A stretch of 64,000 bases of DNA, from NCBI RefSeq assembly GCF_003589595.1, contig NW_020653855.1, positions 356,829 to 420,828 on the forward strand, read 5' to 3'. The DNA is from Hyposmocoma kahamanoa (lineage: Eukaryota; Arthropoda; Insecta; Lepidoptera; Cosmopterigidae). This document shows positions 27,401 through 31,590 of this stretch, piece by piece. Numbering within the stretch: the first letter of the stretch is position 1; each line of letters begins with the position of its first letter. The translations under genes and the position numbers were made by a program. The notes beneath the pieces are model-generated. The model was given only the letters and a program-made list of their open reading frames with translations, did no database searches and was not told the DNA's origin.

Positions 27401-29735
27401 ACAGCCGTTATGGACTGTAAAAAAAATGCTAAATTGTATAATTAAAATTTTTTGTGCAGGAAATAATTAAAAACAATTATAAGAAATTCTTTACAGTAAA
27501 TATTTCAGTAGTATATGGCTGAATTTCAATTAAATTTCTGTTTAGATAACATTCTAAGCGAATATTTAATTTTGAACTTAAGCAACCTCCTTACTTGAAT
27601 TTGAATCTGACCTATTTAAGGAACAATGTCGTGCTACAAATTAAAACAAAAACTTGCCGACAATGGCCGTAATGGAAAGAACAAAGGCCCCCCGGGTTTT
27701 ATTTAGGGCGTTATATTCAAGTTAGCCACCATGCAATCATACCATTTACGAGCAAATGTGGTGGAAAATATGTACATGTCAAAAAGTCATGTTTAGTATA
27801 TATAAAAATGTTTTTCTCCTGTTTCTGAATTACAGTTTTTTTTAAGATTTTTCTCATTGACTTAAGATATAGCAGCGACAATGTCTGAAACAGTACAGAA
27901 CAACCACTTACCTCGTACGTAGAAATTGAACAGAATTGTGAATGTTACGACGTTCTAGTGATTACTAACTGTGTTATTACTTCATTCTTATTTTGACAGT
28001 TGGCCTAATAGTATGGAAATAAATTTTTATTCATATACATTTTAACAAGAGCAGGCGGACTTGATTATCTATATTGAATTATAATGAAAAACTTTAAAAC
28101 ATATCTTTTTTATGTTTAGTGAACATACAGAAATTGACAATTCAAATGAAACACGTTCGGCTATTTATGTGCGACCATAATCGATAGAATATTTATCGAT
28201 TCCAATCACTAGCTGCTTGCAAATGTGCAACATTCGCACAATGAACTGTTATTTTACCCCATCTTCAAAAAAGACAGACTATAGGTAGTATTTTGAGTTA
28301 TCTGTTTGGATTTTATTGTCTTTTCTTGATTAATTGTTTTCCTAATCAAGCAGATATGTTCAATAATGATCAAAGCCTCTAAATATATGAAGAGTTAGAA
28401 AATTATCAGACAATAAAGTGGTGGAAAATATGTGAGTGTTAGGAAAGTGGTGGGAAATAGGTGACCATCGCCACTAATGTTCTAGTACAGCTTGTTTAAA
28501 ACAAGTCTGAAAATTATTTAAAAGAACAAAAACCCGACTGCAACAAATATTGCCCATCACTATCTTGATTTTTTGATTAGCCTATGACACCTTATATGTC
28601 AAAATCCATCAAGCCGTTTAAACTGTACAACGTGACAAAGAAACCGACATACACTCGAAAAACATAACCCTCCCGCAGTCGGGTAAAAAGGAATTGGTTT
28701 ATTTGTGTTTGTATTCCAAAACGCTTTGTGACTTTTTATTTTTGTTTCTTTTTTTCGTACTATTTAACTGTAGATGTTGTGTGTATCACCAGTTTTCACG
28801 TAATAGTGTCTCTTGACTAATTGTCGTAAGTGGCATTTGGCAGTTTTCCACGACAACGTGTTTTCCGTTTAGCTCTTAGCGCATTGAATTGTAGCTCTTG
28901 TCAAAACTCATCAATTTATTCATTTATTAAATTATTATAATTATTAATTACATATATTCATATATTAAAATCTGGACATATGATACGACGACTATACTTC
29001 GCTGTTTAGACAGAACGAAATTTTTGGATCTAATTCTTCTTCCTCTTGTAGAGTCAATGACAAATGCCAATAAAATACCAAACCAGTGTTATATTTCTTT
29101 GGCCTAGTAAACAGCCACCTCTATACCCCTATCTGTTGCCTTTAGCTGCCCTTCCAGAAATCCTTATGCCACATCCTTACTGTGACAACTGCGCTCCGAT
29201 TGGCCAGCCCGAATTTGAAACAATTGACGGGTGTCGTCAATGCGTGAAGTCGTAATCAACTTCATGCAGCTGAGACATCGACTGTACTAAGTTGGCAACG
29301 ACTTCACATATTAACTGCATGCAGTCGATCTCGGCTGCATAAAGTCCGTTTCGACTCCATGCAGTTAATGCGTTGAACCTGTTAAATCCGCTGGATGCAA
29401 GCGGCGCAGGACAGGTCGTTGTGGAATTCTTTGGGGAGGCCTATGTTCAGCAGTGGATGTATTTTAGCTGAAATGATGATATCAATCTGTTAGTGGCCTG
29501 TTAGGACCAAGGTCCAAAATGTAATAAAGTTTCATGCAGTTTTGACTGTACACACGTGAATTATAGTCGAATTTGAAACACTAACGCCCACATACCTTCT
29601 AATACTGAACACGGATCTCTACAATTTTTTAAATTTATTTATCTTATTGACAGGAAAGAAAAAATGTCCCCCTCATACAACATTCGGGACATGGCGGCCA
29701 TGTTTGAACAAAAATCACAAAATTCCAATGGATAA
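277..29735 (+). CDS. CdGAPr: PX-SH3-RhoGAP protein, CdGAPr / ARHGAP32-33 type (19 exons, 5' end missing)
   Basis: Rho-family GTPase-activating protein, a cytoplasmic and membrane-associated regulator that speeds GTP hydrolysis by Rac, Cdc42 or Rho. Exons: 277-461, 2315-2464, 3267-3393, 4178-4356, 6669-6867, 7902-8033, 10683-10833, 12780-12869, 13725-13828, 15044-15194, 16976-17036, 17426-17562, 18425-18540, 19620-19758, 20420-20529, 22363-22497, 22938-23012, 24079-26148, 29654-29735. Every junction is GT-AG and the phases chain without a break to a stop at 29733. The 1463 visible residues hold the end of a PX domain (1-50), SH3 (about 78-140), RhoGAP (about 198-390, arginine finger R236 in GVYRLSG), the post-GAP motifs RPKSL, KYIEVGSGP and KRSP, then a long disordered tail. 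Domain order and many identical blocks match vertebrate ARHGAP32/33 and fly CdGAPr from memory. The start codon and first part of PX lie left of the window. The family call is very sure; substrate preference is not shown by sequence. Confidence 0.95.
940..969 (+). repeat. Degenerate TTAGG pentamer run
   Basis: Six successive 5-base units: ttagg ttcgg ttagg tttgg ttaag ttaaa. TTAGG is the usual insect telomere unit. Too short and too degenerate to be a telomere; may be chance or an interstitial relic. Confidence 0.45.
1244..1335 (+). pseudogene. THAP zinc-finger domain remnant
   Basis: From the ATG at 1244 the frame reads MVVNCAVYGCL, two stops, then SKRDKERSFFHFPKR and a stop. The C-x4-C pair near the N terminus and the FFHFPK block are THAP-domain hallmarks (N-terminal DNA-binding module of P-element-type transposases and host THAP proteins). 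Stops and loss of the rest show it is a decayed intronic fragment. It probably derives from a P-like transposon or a processed THAP gene. Confidence 0.6.
2315..2464 (+). CDS. CdGAPr: CdGAPr exon b: linker and first half of SH3
   Basis: Acceptor ttctccag ends at 2314; donor gttagt starts at 2465. It codes HKLLVANEDSSSINTPAV and then the SH3 start, with AAYSVRKYVSQARDEISF and EVGDMISIIDMP. The ALYDY-like strand is AAYSVRKY, and the acidic RT-loop/diverging-turn block is DEISFEVGD. Phase 1 to phase 1. Confidence 0.93.
2478..3112 (+). repeat. Minisatellite, about 23-bp unit, split by an insertion
   Basis: Units of the form acacgaactgtaaactaca recur from 2478 to 2650 and again from 3020 to 3112. 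The middle (2655-3020) is other DNA, including a block shared with 53085-53210. It lies in the intron that splits the SH3 domain. Confidence 0.75.
2655..2775 (+). repeat. Dispersed repeat (gatgctgtccag...gctaccgcattt), copy 1
   Basis: Matches 53085-53210 in the sil gene: both contain ggtccct.., gaagagtc.tag, gatgctgtccag and taccgcattt in the same order. Function and class unknown. A stretch at 2875-3030 just downstream could be a worn LINE 3' end, but I could not align it convincingly. Confidence 0.6.
3267..3393 (+). CDS. CdGAPr: CdGAPr exon c: second half of SH3
   Basis: Acceptor ttacag ends at 3266; donor gtgagt starts at 3394. It codes PQESLWWRGKRGFRVGFF and PRHCVAVIGDKVPRHM. The WW pair plus G..G.FP..CV is the SH3 ligand-binding core. 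The exon closes the SH3 domain and ends with a proline-rich PPPIV. Confidence 0.93.
4178..4356 (+). CDS. CdGAPr: CdGAPr exon d: SH3-RhoGAP linker and start of RhoGAP
   Basis: Acceptor ttatag ends at 4177; donor gtacca starts at 4357. It codes 59 residues including KPVLRKHGKLISLFRSF, SRPSRRSLKQQGIL and RERVFGCDLGEHLLN, the hallmark entry to the RhoGAP fold. Base composition changes inside the exon: about 34 consecutive codons from 4194 end in G or C, while both ends are mixed. Confidence 0.94.
4357..5284. other. Intron sequence, nothing recognised
   Basis: AT-rich intronic DNA between RhoGAP exons d and e. No coding frame, RNA gene or named repeat seen before the long repeat beginning near 5285. 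Confidence 0.6.
5285..5875 (+). repeat. Long dispersed element (family H, about 600 bp), copy 1
   Basis: Starts with atcacacttgctcgtaaatg, has an ataacgccccaaataaaac block, a poorly coding middle, and ends with gggcttctagtaggtcttcg. The same order of blocks is found in reverse at 27105-27780. Shorter copies (9000-9225, 41285-41530, 62785-63030) carry the end modules in a different order. Confidence 0.7.
5873..6116 (+). repeat. Dispersed repeat family B, copy interrupted by MITE-2
   Basis: About 240 bp running from agtgacgggacgaacaagtc to gcagaaataggcaaggtggc. Very common in the window: also 8062-8405, 16495-16680, 23455-23545, 30745-30830, 31155-31235, 35090-35345, 37140-37470, 54905-55100, 57715-57875. 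Some copies look like small ORFs but these are not genes. Its right part is displaced by the MITE at 6125. Confidence 0.8.
6125..6600. mobile_element. MITE-2 (CATCGAG ends), copy 1, 8-bp TSD GTGGCAGT
   Basis: 476 bp with imperfect inverted ends catcgattatataaccagaa and the reverse complement ending ctcgacg. It is flanked by the perfect direct repeat gtggcagt at 6117-6124 and 6601-6608. It is inserted in a family B repeat; the copy at 55090 shows the uninterrupted target (aaggtggcagtagta). An 8-bp duplication fits hAT, P or similar DNA transposons. No transposase frame. Confidence 0.9.
6669..6867 (+). CDS. CdGAPr: CdGAPr exon e: RhoGAP with arginine finger
   Basis: Acceptor ttgtcgcag ends at 6668; donor gtgagc starts at 6868. 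It codes AGAIEARGAVDGVYRLSG, then LTQRLRQEFDSG and a segment ending LLKMYF. The catalytic arginine of GVYRLSG is codon cgg at 6734-6736. All 65 complete codons end in G or C, unlike neighbouring exon f. A 476-bp MITE ends 68 bases upstream. Confidence 0.95.
6893..7403. mobile_element. TIR element X copy 1, split by MITE-1
   Basis: Inverted ends tactttctcaaactcgtatc near 6905 and gatacgagtttgagaaa near 7385. The other copies, 11686-11918 (reverse) and 18062-18310, lack the MITE and so give the empty site. Non-coding; about 250 bp without the insert. Confidence 0.8.
7070..7321 (-). mobile_element. MITE-1 (CATTGACTTACAA ends), copy nested in element X
   Basis: 252 bp, ends cattgacttaca and tgtaagtcaatg. 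Flanks gccttgat (7062-7069) and gccctgat (7322-7329) differ at one base. Element X copies at 18.2 kb and 11.7 kb read cccttgat without the insert, confirming the 8-bp duplication. Shorter than the 286-bp full copies by an internal deletion. Confidence 0.9.
7622..7800 (+). repeat. SINE-like family C (tRNA-type B box), copy 1
   Basis: Contains gaggtcctaggtttgattcc (a degraded B box), ..gggagaaa.., tttatttctctcgtgagttt and a cacctgcgatacagggtt tail, followed by an A-rich end. The same elements are in reverse at 9531-9750, where both pol III boxes are better preserved. It ends about 100 bases before RhoGAP exon f. Confidence 0.7.
7902..8033 (+). CDS. CdGAPr: CdGAPr exon f: RhoGAP middle
   Basis: Acceptor gttcacag ends at 7901; donor gttttt starts at 8034, a weak donor sequence. 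It codes ELPNPLCTYQLYESFVSA, then KLRAVRDTVVKLPPPHY. ELPNPL.TYQLY and LPPPHYRTL are conserved RhoGAP blocks. Codon third positions are mixed, about 27 of 43 G/C. Confidence 0.94.
8062..8405. repeat. Inverted pair of family B repeats
   Basis: Plus-oriented copy 8062-8300 runs directly into a reverse copy 8301-8405, joined at agaaatagg. The same kind of head-to-head pair occurs at 37140-37470, so a hairpin-forming dimer is recurrent. Confidence 0.75.
9000..9225 (+). repeat. Family H short form
   Basis: Contains a near-palindromic module (gaattgcggagg...gttcgtaattccc) and then the aatgccccaaataaaaccct block. Same module order as 41285-41530. Non-coding. Confidence 0.65.
9230..9387. mobile_element. 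Small TIR element (CTGTGGCTCTAGTGAA ends), copy 1
   Basis: 158 bp; ends ctgtggctctagtgaa and ttcaatagagccacag. Copy 2 is at 43270-43429. The flanks both read tac next to the ends, a possible 3-bp duplication. Internal sequence is shared (gcgttaagtgtttttcg). Confidence 0.7.
9531..9750 (-). repeat. SINE-like family C, best-preserved copy
   Basis: On the minus strand: a tRNA-like head with A-box-like tggccaaatgg and B box ggttcgattcc, the family body, then gttgagtgtgtgcgttatt and an (att)n tail. This is the layout of a tRNA-derived SINE with a simple-repeat tail. Confidence 0.75.
9785..10039 (+). mobile_element. MITE-1 copy, 8-bp TSD
   Basis: 255 bp with the cattgacttacaattatatg end and ttatttgtaagtcaatg end. 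Flanks gctttagt and gctttagc agree at 7 of 8. About 30 bp of the full-length form is missing inside. Confidence 0.88.
10125..10577. mobile_element. hAT-type non-autonomous element, TAGTGATGAAAGAGAC ends
   Basis: 453 bp with inverted ends tagtgatgaaagagac and gtctctttcatcacta, and perfect flanking repeat atttaagt at 10117-10124 and 10578-10585. TAGTGATG-like ends with 8-bp duplication are typical of hAT elements. The interior is full of gactcg/gacttg words and has no transposase. It lies about 100 bases upstream of RhoGAP exon g. Confidence 0.9.
10683..10833 (+). CDS. CdGAPr: CdGAPr exon g: RhoGAP end region
   Basis: Acceptor tgtcgcag ends at 10682; donor gtgcgc starts at 10834. It codes TLAYLMRHLRRVSLLG and MTARNMAIVWAPNLLRS, the conserved segment around the RhoGAP asparagine (N in ARNMAIVWAPNLLR). 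All 50 codons end in G or C. A hAT-type element with perfect 8-bp duplication ends 98 bases before the end of the duplication. Confidence 0.94.
11283..11390. repeat. AT-rich palindromic (taaa)n tract
   Basis: aataaataaataaatagatt is followed by its near inverse and further taaa units; a simple-sequence hairpin. Confidence 0.7.
11686..11918 (-). mobile_element. TIR element X copy 2 (no MITE insert)
   Basis: Reverse-oriented relative to 6893-7403. It shares gaaatgca.aaaatggattg, tgcaggctgat and tctatttattttaaatttct. Empty site for MITE-1 at cccttgat (read on the other strand near 11735). Confidence 0.75.
11919..12779. other. Intron, nothing recognised
   Basis: AT-rich intron DNA between exons g and h. 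The small frame at 12243-12488 on the minus strand has no recognisable motif and is probably chance. Confidence 0.6.
12780..12869 (+). CDS. CdGAPr: CdGAPr exon h: last RhoGAP helix
   Basis: Acceptor ctgtgcag ends at 12779; donor gtaaat starts at 12870. Phase 0 on both sides. It codes AVVTEFLICFAEDLFAQE and a short acidic run. AVQ-AVVTEFL across the junction matches the final helix of the domain. Confidence 0.9.
13150..13620 (+). repeat. Family A, longest copy
   Basis: Runs from aatcgacttcaaaaaaggaa through gcgcgataactccgg and gagggtacctcc to cttttgaggtcggtttttt. Conserved non-coding repeat typical of lepidopteran genomes. Small frames in it are not genes. Confidence 0.75.
13725..13828 (+). 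CDS. CdGAPr: CdGAPr exon i: post-GAP RPKSL motif
   Basis: Acceptor gtttatag ends at 13724; donor gtaacc starts at 13829. It codes FHDQDRCDLQIELRGNE, then RRPKSLPLNPPTKLL. The RPKSL..SP.TKLLSLEEA block, completed by the next exon, is conserved in ARHGAP32/33. Starts in phase 0 and ends in phase 2. Confidence 0.88.
13917..14600. repeat. Inverted duplication with inner hairpin
   Basis: About 40 bp at 13917-13958 (gtgaccgtcaggatggctgg...) recurs inverted at 14558-14598. Just inside the right copy is a hairpin: 14381-14442 pairs with 14483-14552 (tagaactctactcaatgctc and its complement). All within the intron between exons i and j. Both outer copies read VTVRMAGRLSHLA, but neither is an open gene. 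Confidence 0.75.
14640..14975 (-). repeat. Dispersed family E, copy 1
   Basis: Reverse copy of blocks at 27905-28275 and 48690-49675: a TCGATAGAATATTTATCGA palindrome, ttgacaattcaaatgaa and tttttattcatat.cat. About 300 bp, non-coding. Confidence 0.65.
14983..15031 (+). repeat. SINE family C 3' end abutting an exon acceptor
   Basis: gacacagggtttccctagtg and gttgagtgtgtgcgttatt match the tail of the 9.5 kb copy. Only 12 bases separate it from the first base of exon j, so the pyrimidine tract and acceptor are immediately repeat-adjacent. Confidence 0.75.
15044..15194 (+). CDS. CdGAPr: CdGAPr exon j: SLEEAR and KYIE linker
   Basis: Acceptor ttccatag ends at 15043; donor gtgcgt starts at 15195. 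It codes LEEARRRGGKSVPAT, an alanine/proline-rich middle and AKPKYIE. 44 of 50 codons end in G or C. The preceding 45 bases are the 3' end of a SINE-like repeat, so the acceptor lies directly after repeat DNA. Confidence 0.9.
15785..16290 (+). repeat. Family F copy carrying an LTR-like insert
   Basis: Left part (aagtacctattgaatgcagc) and right part (atattttttccaaagtga, gttatgcgga) match 33765-34090 and 44738-44960. The insert 15877-16193 is flanked by gtact on both sides. Confidence 0.7.
15877..16193 (+). mobile_element. LTR-like fragment with primer-binding-site-like sequence
   Basis: A tgt...aca segment (15877-16128) with an internal tataagtag is followed by tggtaaagtggtgaccccga, like the region after a 5' LTR of a Gypsy or BEL/Pao retrotransposon. 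The 5-bp flank gtact fits LTR integration. The right end lacks a second LTR, so this is a truncated or rearranged copy. Class is uncertain. Confidence 0.5.
16495..16680 (-). repeat. Family B copy
   Basis: Reverse-oriented; contains cttatgtctcagggtgac and ggcgtgtcgtttaccacc. Confidence 0.75.
16976..17036 (+). CDS. CdGAPr: CdGAPr exon k: VGSGP..YHTVLDLPL
   Basis: Acceptor tttttccag ends at 16975; donor gtaaga starts at 17037. It codes VGSGPNNLPQYHTVLDLPLS, which continues KYIE into the conserved YIEVG.GP....HT..E.PL block of the family. Phase 0 to phase 1. Confidence 0.9.
17159..17330 (-). repeat. tRNA-like element family D, copy 1
   Basis: On the minus strand an A box tggcttagttggtatagc and a degenerate B box lie within a tRNA-sized head, but the outer segments do not pair as an acceptor stem, so it is not a working tRNA. 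Other copies: 50781-50990, 56130-56390, 61836-62000. Confidence 0.7.
17426..17562 (+). CDS. CdGAPr: CdGAPr exon l: KRSPSGWRGLF basic linker
   Basis: Acceptor ggttccag ends at 17425; donor gtcagt starts at 17563. It codes AKRGLKRSPSGWRGLFSR followed by an arginine/serine/proline-rich stretch. KRSP..WR..F is conserved in the family. 38 of 45 codons end in G or C. Confidence 0.9.
17610..17830 (+). repeat. Dispersed family G, copy 1
   Basis: cgagaagggcactataaccc, gtgcgcacaggaacctta and gtgtacagggttgac recur inverted at 31390-31590. Class unknown. Confidence 0.65.
18062..18310 (+). mobile_element. TIR element X copy 3 (empty site for MITE-1)
   Basis: Ends gccttactttctcgaactcg and acgagtttgagaaagtaagg. 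Reads acacccttgataagaaattt where copy 1 carries the MITE. Confidence 0.8.
18425..18540 (+). CDS. CdGAPr: CdGAPr exon m: LRPVKSCESLAS motif
   Basis: Acceptor aattccag ends at 18424; donor gtaagt starts at 18541. It codes DIIIPGLRPVKSCESLAS and SDTLAPLAERASAPLKHH. LRP.KS.ESL recalls the LR.AKS.ESL motif of vertebrate paralogues. The following intron holds the first assembly gap. Confidence 0.88.
18783..18976 (-). mobile_element. MITE-1 copy cut by the assembly gap
   Basis: Starts cattgacttacaaataaatg and reads in the same direction as the 7.1 kb copy, up to gcggacactttttagc, where the N run begins about 40 bp before the expected end. Confidence 0.85.
18977..19376. other. Assembly gap, 400 N
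   Basis: Exactly 400 N, the same as the other gap, so probably a fixed filler. The left edge is inside MITE-1, the right edge inside a family A copy about 97% like 13456-13615. It sits in the intron between exons m and n. Confidence 0.98.
19377..19545 (+). repeat. Family A copy at gap edge
   Basis: Almost identical to 13456-13620, with a handful of differences. Confidence 0.8.
19620..19758 (+). CDS. CdGAPr: CdGAPr exon n: acidic linker
   Basis: Acceptor tttttcag ends at 19619; donor gtattt starts at 19759. It codes SSSCDSYFEPWQAELADM, RLRLSPQERDHHMFSEED and DTALHTIQYQ. The phase fits both neighbours. The unsequenced gap in the upstream intron could hide a small extra exon, but the phase does not require one. 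Confidence 0.85.
19795..20100. mobile_element. MITE-2 partial copy
   Basis: Starts acaagaaatagagacacgaa and keeps the ttgtaatgatagtttct and aattacaaaacaaacg blocks; the right end is missing. Immediately followed by family A at 20112. Confidence 0.75.
20112..20310 (+). repeat. Family A copy
   Basis: Contains ttacgcgataactctg, gagggtacctcaattg and acttttgaggtcggctttt. Confidence 0.7.
20420..20529 (+). CDS. CdGAPr: CdGAPr exon o
   Basis: Acceptor catggcag ends at 20419; donor gtactg starts at 20530. It codes GDSLCSTPPESGLCSAEP, SPRRNLRVDIEAASDMAD; serine/proline-rich, no known fold. Phase 0 to phase 2. Confidence 0.84.
21005..21515 (-). pseudogene. Non-LTR retrotransposon reverse-transcriptase fragment
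   Basis: On the minus strand, in two frames: GVVNKHRNNVVTKDREKIM and IVEIFSDLFNFG, then FRKMERKKSTGYDEMPIRLF, then KIAKIIPIYKKGKKTDP and NYRPT. KKSTGYDE.P...K and IPIYKKG...NYRP are reverse-transcriptase blocks of Jockey-like LINEs. Frameshifts and truncation at both ends show it is dead. It lies in the intron before exon p. Confidence 0.82.
21516..22362. other. Intron, nothing firm
   Basis: Contains a short CTCGAG-rich patch at 21575-21620 but no gene or named repeat. Confidence 0.5.
22363..22497 (+). CDS. CdGAPr: CdGAPr exon p
   Basis: Acceptor ctttccag ends at 22362; donor gtgagg starts at 22498. It codes KRTALEEQIASISYIDGD and a basic proline-rich run ending HKDIAK. 43 of 44 complete codons end in G or C, in strong contrast to the exons on either side. 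Confidence 0.85.
22938..23012 (+). CDS. CdGAPr: CdGAPr exon q
   Basis: Acceptor tgtttcag ends at 22937; donor gtaaat starts at 23013. It codes LCKDRDSPLASLADFQ and TSLGSVKL. Short; identified by phase (2 in, 2 out), good splice sites and lack of stops. Confidence 0.78.
23455..23545 (-). repeat. Family B fragment
   Basis: cttatgtctcacggtgacgg and gcgatttaaagctctgagtg match the family. Confidence 0.75.
24079..26148 (+). CDS. CdGAPr: CdGAPr exon r: 2070-base exon, disordered C-terminal tail
   Basis: Acceptor atttccag ends at 24078; donor gtaagt starts at 26149. 689 complete codons (residues 748-1436), the longest open frame in the window. No folded domain is visible: serine, asparagine, glutamate and lysine dominate. 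Visible motifs: four Y-x-N sites (YENV, YQNL, YINL, YENI) plus IYEDV; SPGSPLKSPLKS; NVRELAIRFES at 25184-25216; and a final arginine/aspartate/glutamate-rich run with repeated RRD and SRE (about 25900-26148). Codons are AT-rich here. The role inferred from the family is adaptor and kinase docking; tail sequences are poorly conserved, so the assignment rests on splice phase. Confidence 0.92.
26492..27069. mobile_element. 578-bp hairpin element with 186-bp inverted arms
   Basis: The arm 26492-26677 is the reverse complement of 26884-27069 at roughly 93% by eye; the loop is about 206 bp. Ends read ttgaattataca.ggtgtaaa. Flanks aataattaa and aataaataa may be an 8-9 bp duplication, but the region is AT-rich. 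Long inverted arms recall Foldback or MULE-type elements. It lies in the last GAP intron. The small frame in the loop has no known motif. Confidence 0.88.
27105..27780 (-). repeat. Family H long copy 2
   Basis: Reverse copy of 5285-5875, with the same internal landmarks (gcaaacacgcacagccgt, aacacaacaattatgga, ggccgtaatgg) in mirrored order. Confidence 0.75.
27905..28275 (+). repeat. Family E copy 2
   Basis: gttctagtgattactaactg, atttttattcatatacattt, aaattgacaattcaaatgaa and atagaatatttatcgatt in the same order as 48690-49675, without the TIR insert found there. Confidence 0.7.
28533..28683. repeat. Short repeat with CCCGACTGC inverted ends
   Basis: 151 bp from cccgactgcaac to cgcagtcggg. 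The ends are short inverted repeats; the interior is AT-rich with gtcaaaatccatcaagccg. Confidence 0.6.
29155..29240 (-). mobile_element. MITE-2 fragment
   Basis: cttactgtgacaactgcgct and gaaacaattgacgggtgtcg match the interior of MITE-2 at 49.8 kb; both ends are missing. Confidence 0.7.
29385..29480 (+). pseudogene. LINE 3' end (RTE-like, lepidopteran)
   Basis: Reads WMQAAQDRSLWNSLG, then with a frameshift EAYVQQWM and a stop, then an atgatgat tail. The same C-terminus occurs in reverse at 49937-50330. Truncated copy in the last GAP intron. Confidence 0.75.
29654..29735 (+). CDS. CdGAPr: CdGAPr last exon: KMSPSYNIRDMAAMFEQKSQ tail
   Basis: Acceptor tattgacag ends at 29653. 26 codons and stop taa at 29733-29735. 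The first base completes an arginine codon from the 26148 donor. NIRDMAAMFEQ at 29679-29711 closely repeats NVRELAIRFES of the previous exon, which supports this exon belonging to the same gene despite the 3.5 kb intron. No canonical AATAAA follows closely; an ATTAAA variant lies near 29767. Confidence 0.86.
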
Positions 29736-30744
29736 TAATAATTTATTAGCTTATTTATTATTATTATTAAATGTAATTATTCTTGTATTTACTCAAAAAT
29801 TACTTGATCACTGAAAACTGGTATTTTTTCGTACGTATAAATTGGATTTATTTGTTATATAAATTGGACTTATTTGTCGTACGATAGCACCAAATTATAC
29901 TTTTTGTCGTAAATCCTTTCTTGCTTGAAAAGGGGCTTTCTAAAATTTTATATGCACTTGGAATGTGTGGCCTATGTCTATGAATTACAGTAACTAACAG
30001 TCTATTTGACTTGCCTTTATACGAACACACGTAATGTGGTGGCACCATTGTTTACGCCACCAAATTTGAAAATTTTGCAAAATCTTCCAAATAAGTAAAA
30101 AGTTGTCATATACTAAACATAATTTTATCTTTACATCAAAATCGGCTCGGCTGTTTCGAAATCCAGTTTGAAGTCGTCAAGTAATTTGCATTGTTATTCA
30201 TATTTTGTAATTTATGAAGCAAAAAATTTTACTCATTTAATATGAAATGTAAGTTGTGTTTATAAAAAGAAATATTATATACAGTTACATATAAAGTGGC
30301 CTGTGATCAGCAGTGGACGTCTTATGATTGATATTGATATAATAACTTGGAAACGCAACTGTTTCGCGTATGTTTGTTTCTTTTAATACGTCATAGCTCA
30401 TTCTAACTATACGCGATTTAAAAAAATGCTTTCTCGACCACTTTTTATATGTAAAAACTTATGAATCCAATTCTTCCACGCAACTACATACCGATATATT
30501 TTAATGTTGACACAAACCTGCTTAAATAAGATCCACCAGGAACCTAAACATGCATTTCAAGTTAAAATATCACCTTTTACTATACCGAGACATTGTGATG
30601 TTCCTTCGTGATCTTTCAGACTTGGTTTCAAGTTTTCAGGGGATGCATGAACTGTACAGATGTGATGTTATCGTTGTCTATAGACTTTTGTGCCACTAAA
30701 TAGGATCCTTAACATCAGAATACTTTGCAAGGTTATTACTTGAT

Positions 30745-31235
30745 GAGCTCCGAGAGACGGGACAGACAAGTTGTAGGTCTGGTGGTAAGCAACACGCAAA
30801 ATTGGTTCTAGTCTAGAAGCTCTGGGTAATGCCACAGAATACATAATACTACGTAACAGAATAGCCTACTAAATCTGACTAACGACAGCAGGCGCTCACT
30901 ACGAAAAAAAAGAAACTTAAGCACGCTTTCTATAACGTTTCCCGCCGTGTGCAGTCTTGCGAGCCGAATGCTCGTAAGTGAAAGACTTGTATGATCGCTT
31001 GTACTGACGTCGGTACACTCAGCGGTAGGCACTTATAGCATAACCTTGAGCGAGTGACTGAGCTCTGGTACCACCACCAGAGTAAATTTCTTTACATTAA
31101 TATCATAATAATATAATGCTATTCAGTACCAGCGTGCGTGCGTGCGTTCTACCGCCAAGCAGTAAAGCGTTCCGGTGTGGAAGGGTAAGGGTGCTGGTGA
31201 AATTACAAGTATAACTTGTCAACGTTATGTCTCAG
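30745..31235. repeat. Two family B fragments in opposite orientation
   Basis: Plus fragment 30745-30830 (acgggacagacaagttg...) and minus fragment 31155-31235 (ggtgctggtgaaattacaag, tatgtctcagggtg) with unique-looking DNA between. Confidence 0.6.
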
Positions 31236-31389
31236 GGTGGCCGGCGGTTTGCGGCGCTGCAACTGGCGTACAACTTGTTAGTCTCTTCACTTGATTCATT
31301 GAACGTGCCTACAGCTCCGGTACCTATCTGGAAAATAGGGAGTGTACTGTACGTGCACCCGGGACGGCTCACTCGAGGCACTAGCCTCT

Positions 31390-31590
31390 CGAAGAACCGG
31401 ATGAAGTCAAGTGACAACCCTGTACACTGGTTGATGTGGGGTCAGAAACTGAACTTGTAAGGTTCCTGTGCGCGCACAGGTTATAGTGCCCTTCTCGTAT
31501 CTCGTAAGGGTAGATAGAGAGGGTCACTATAATCAAAAGTAATGTAGAAAGATATGGGGCTACGTGGGCTGTCTCTTCACTTGATATTAT
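31390..31590 (-). repeat. Family G copy 2
   Basis: Inverse of 17610-17830: ttcctgtgcgcgcacaggtt, tatagtgcccttctcgtat, gggtcactataatcaaaa. Confidence 0.65.
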
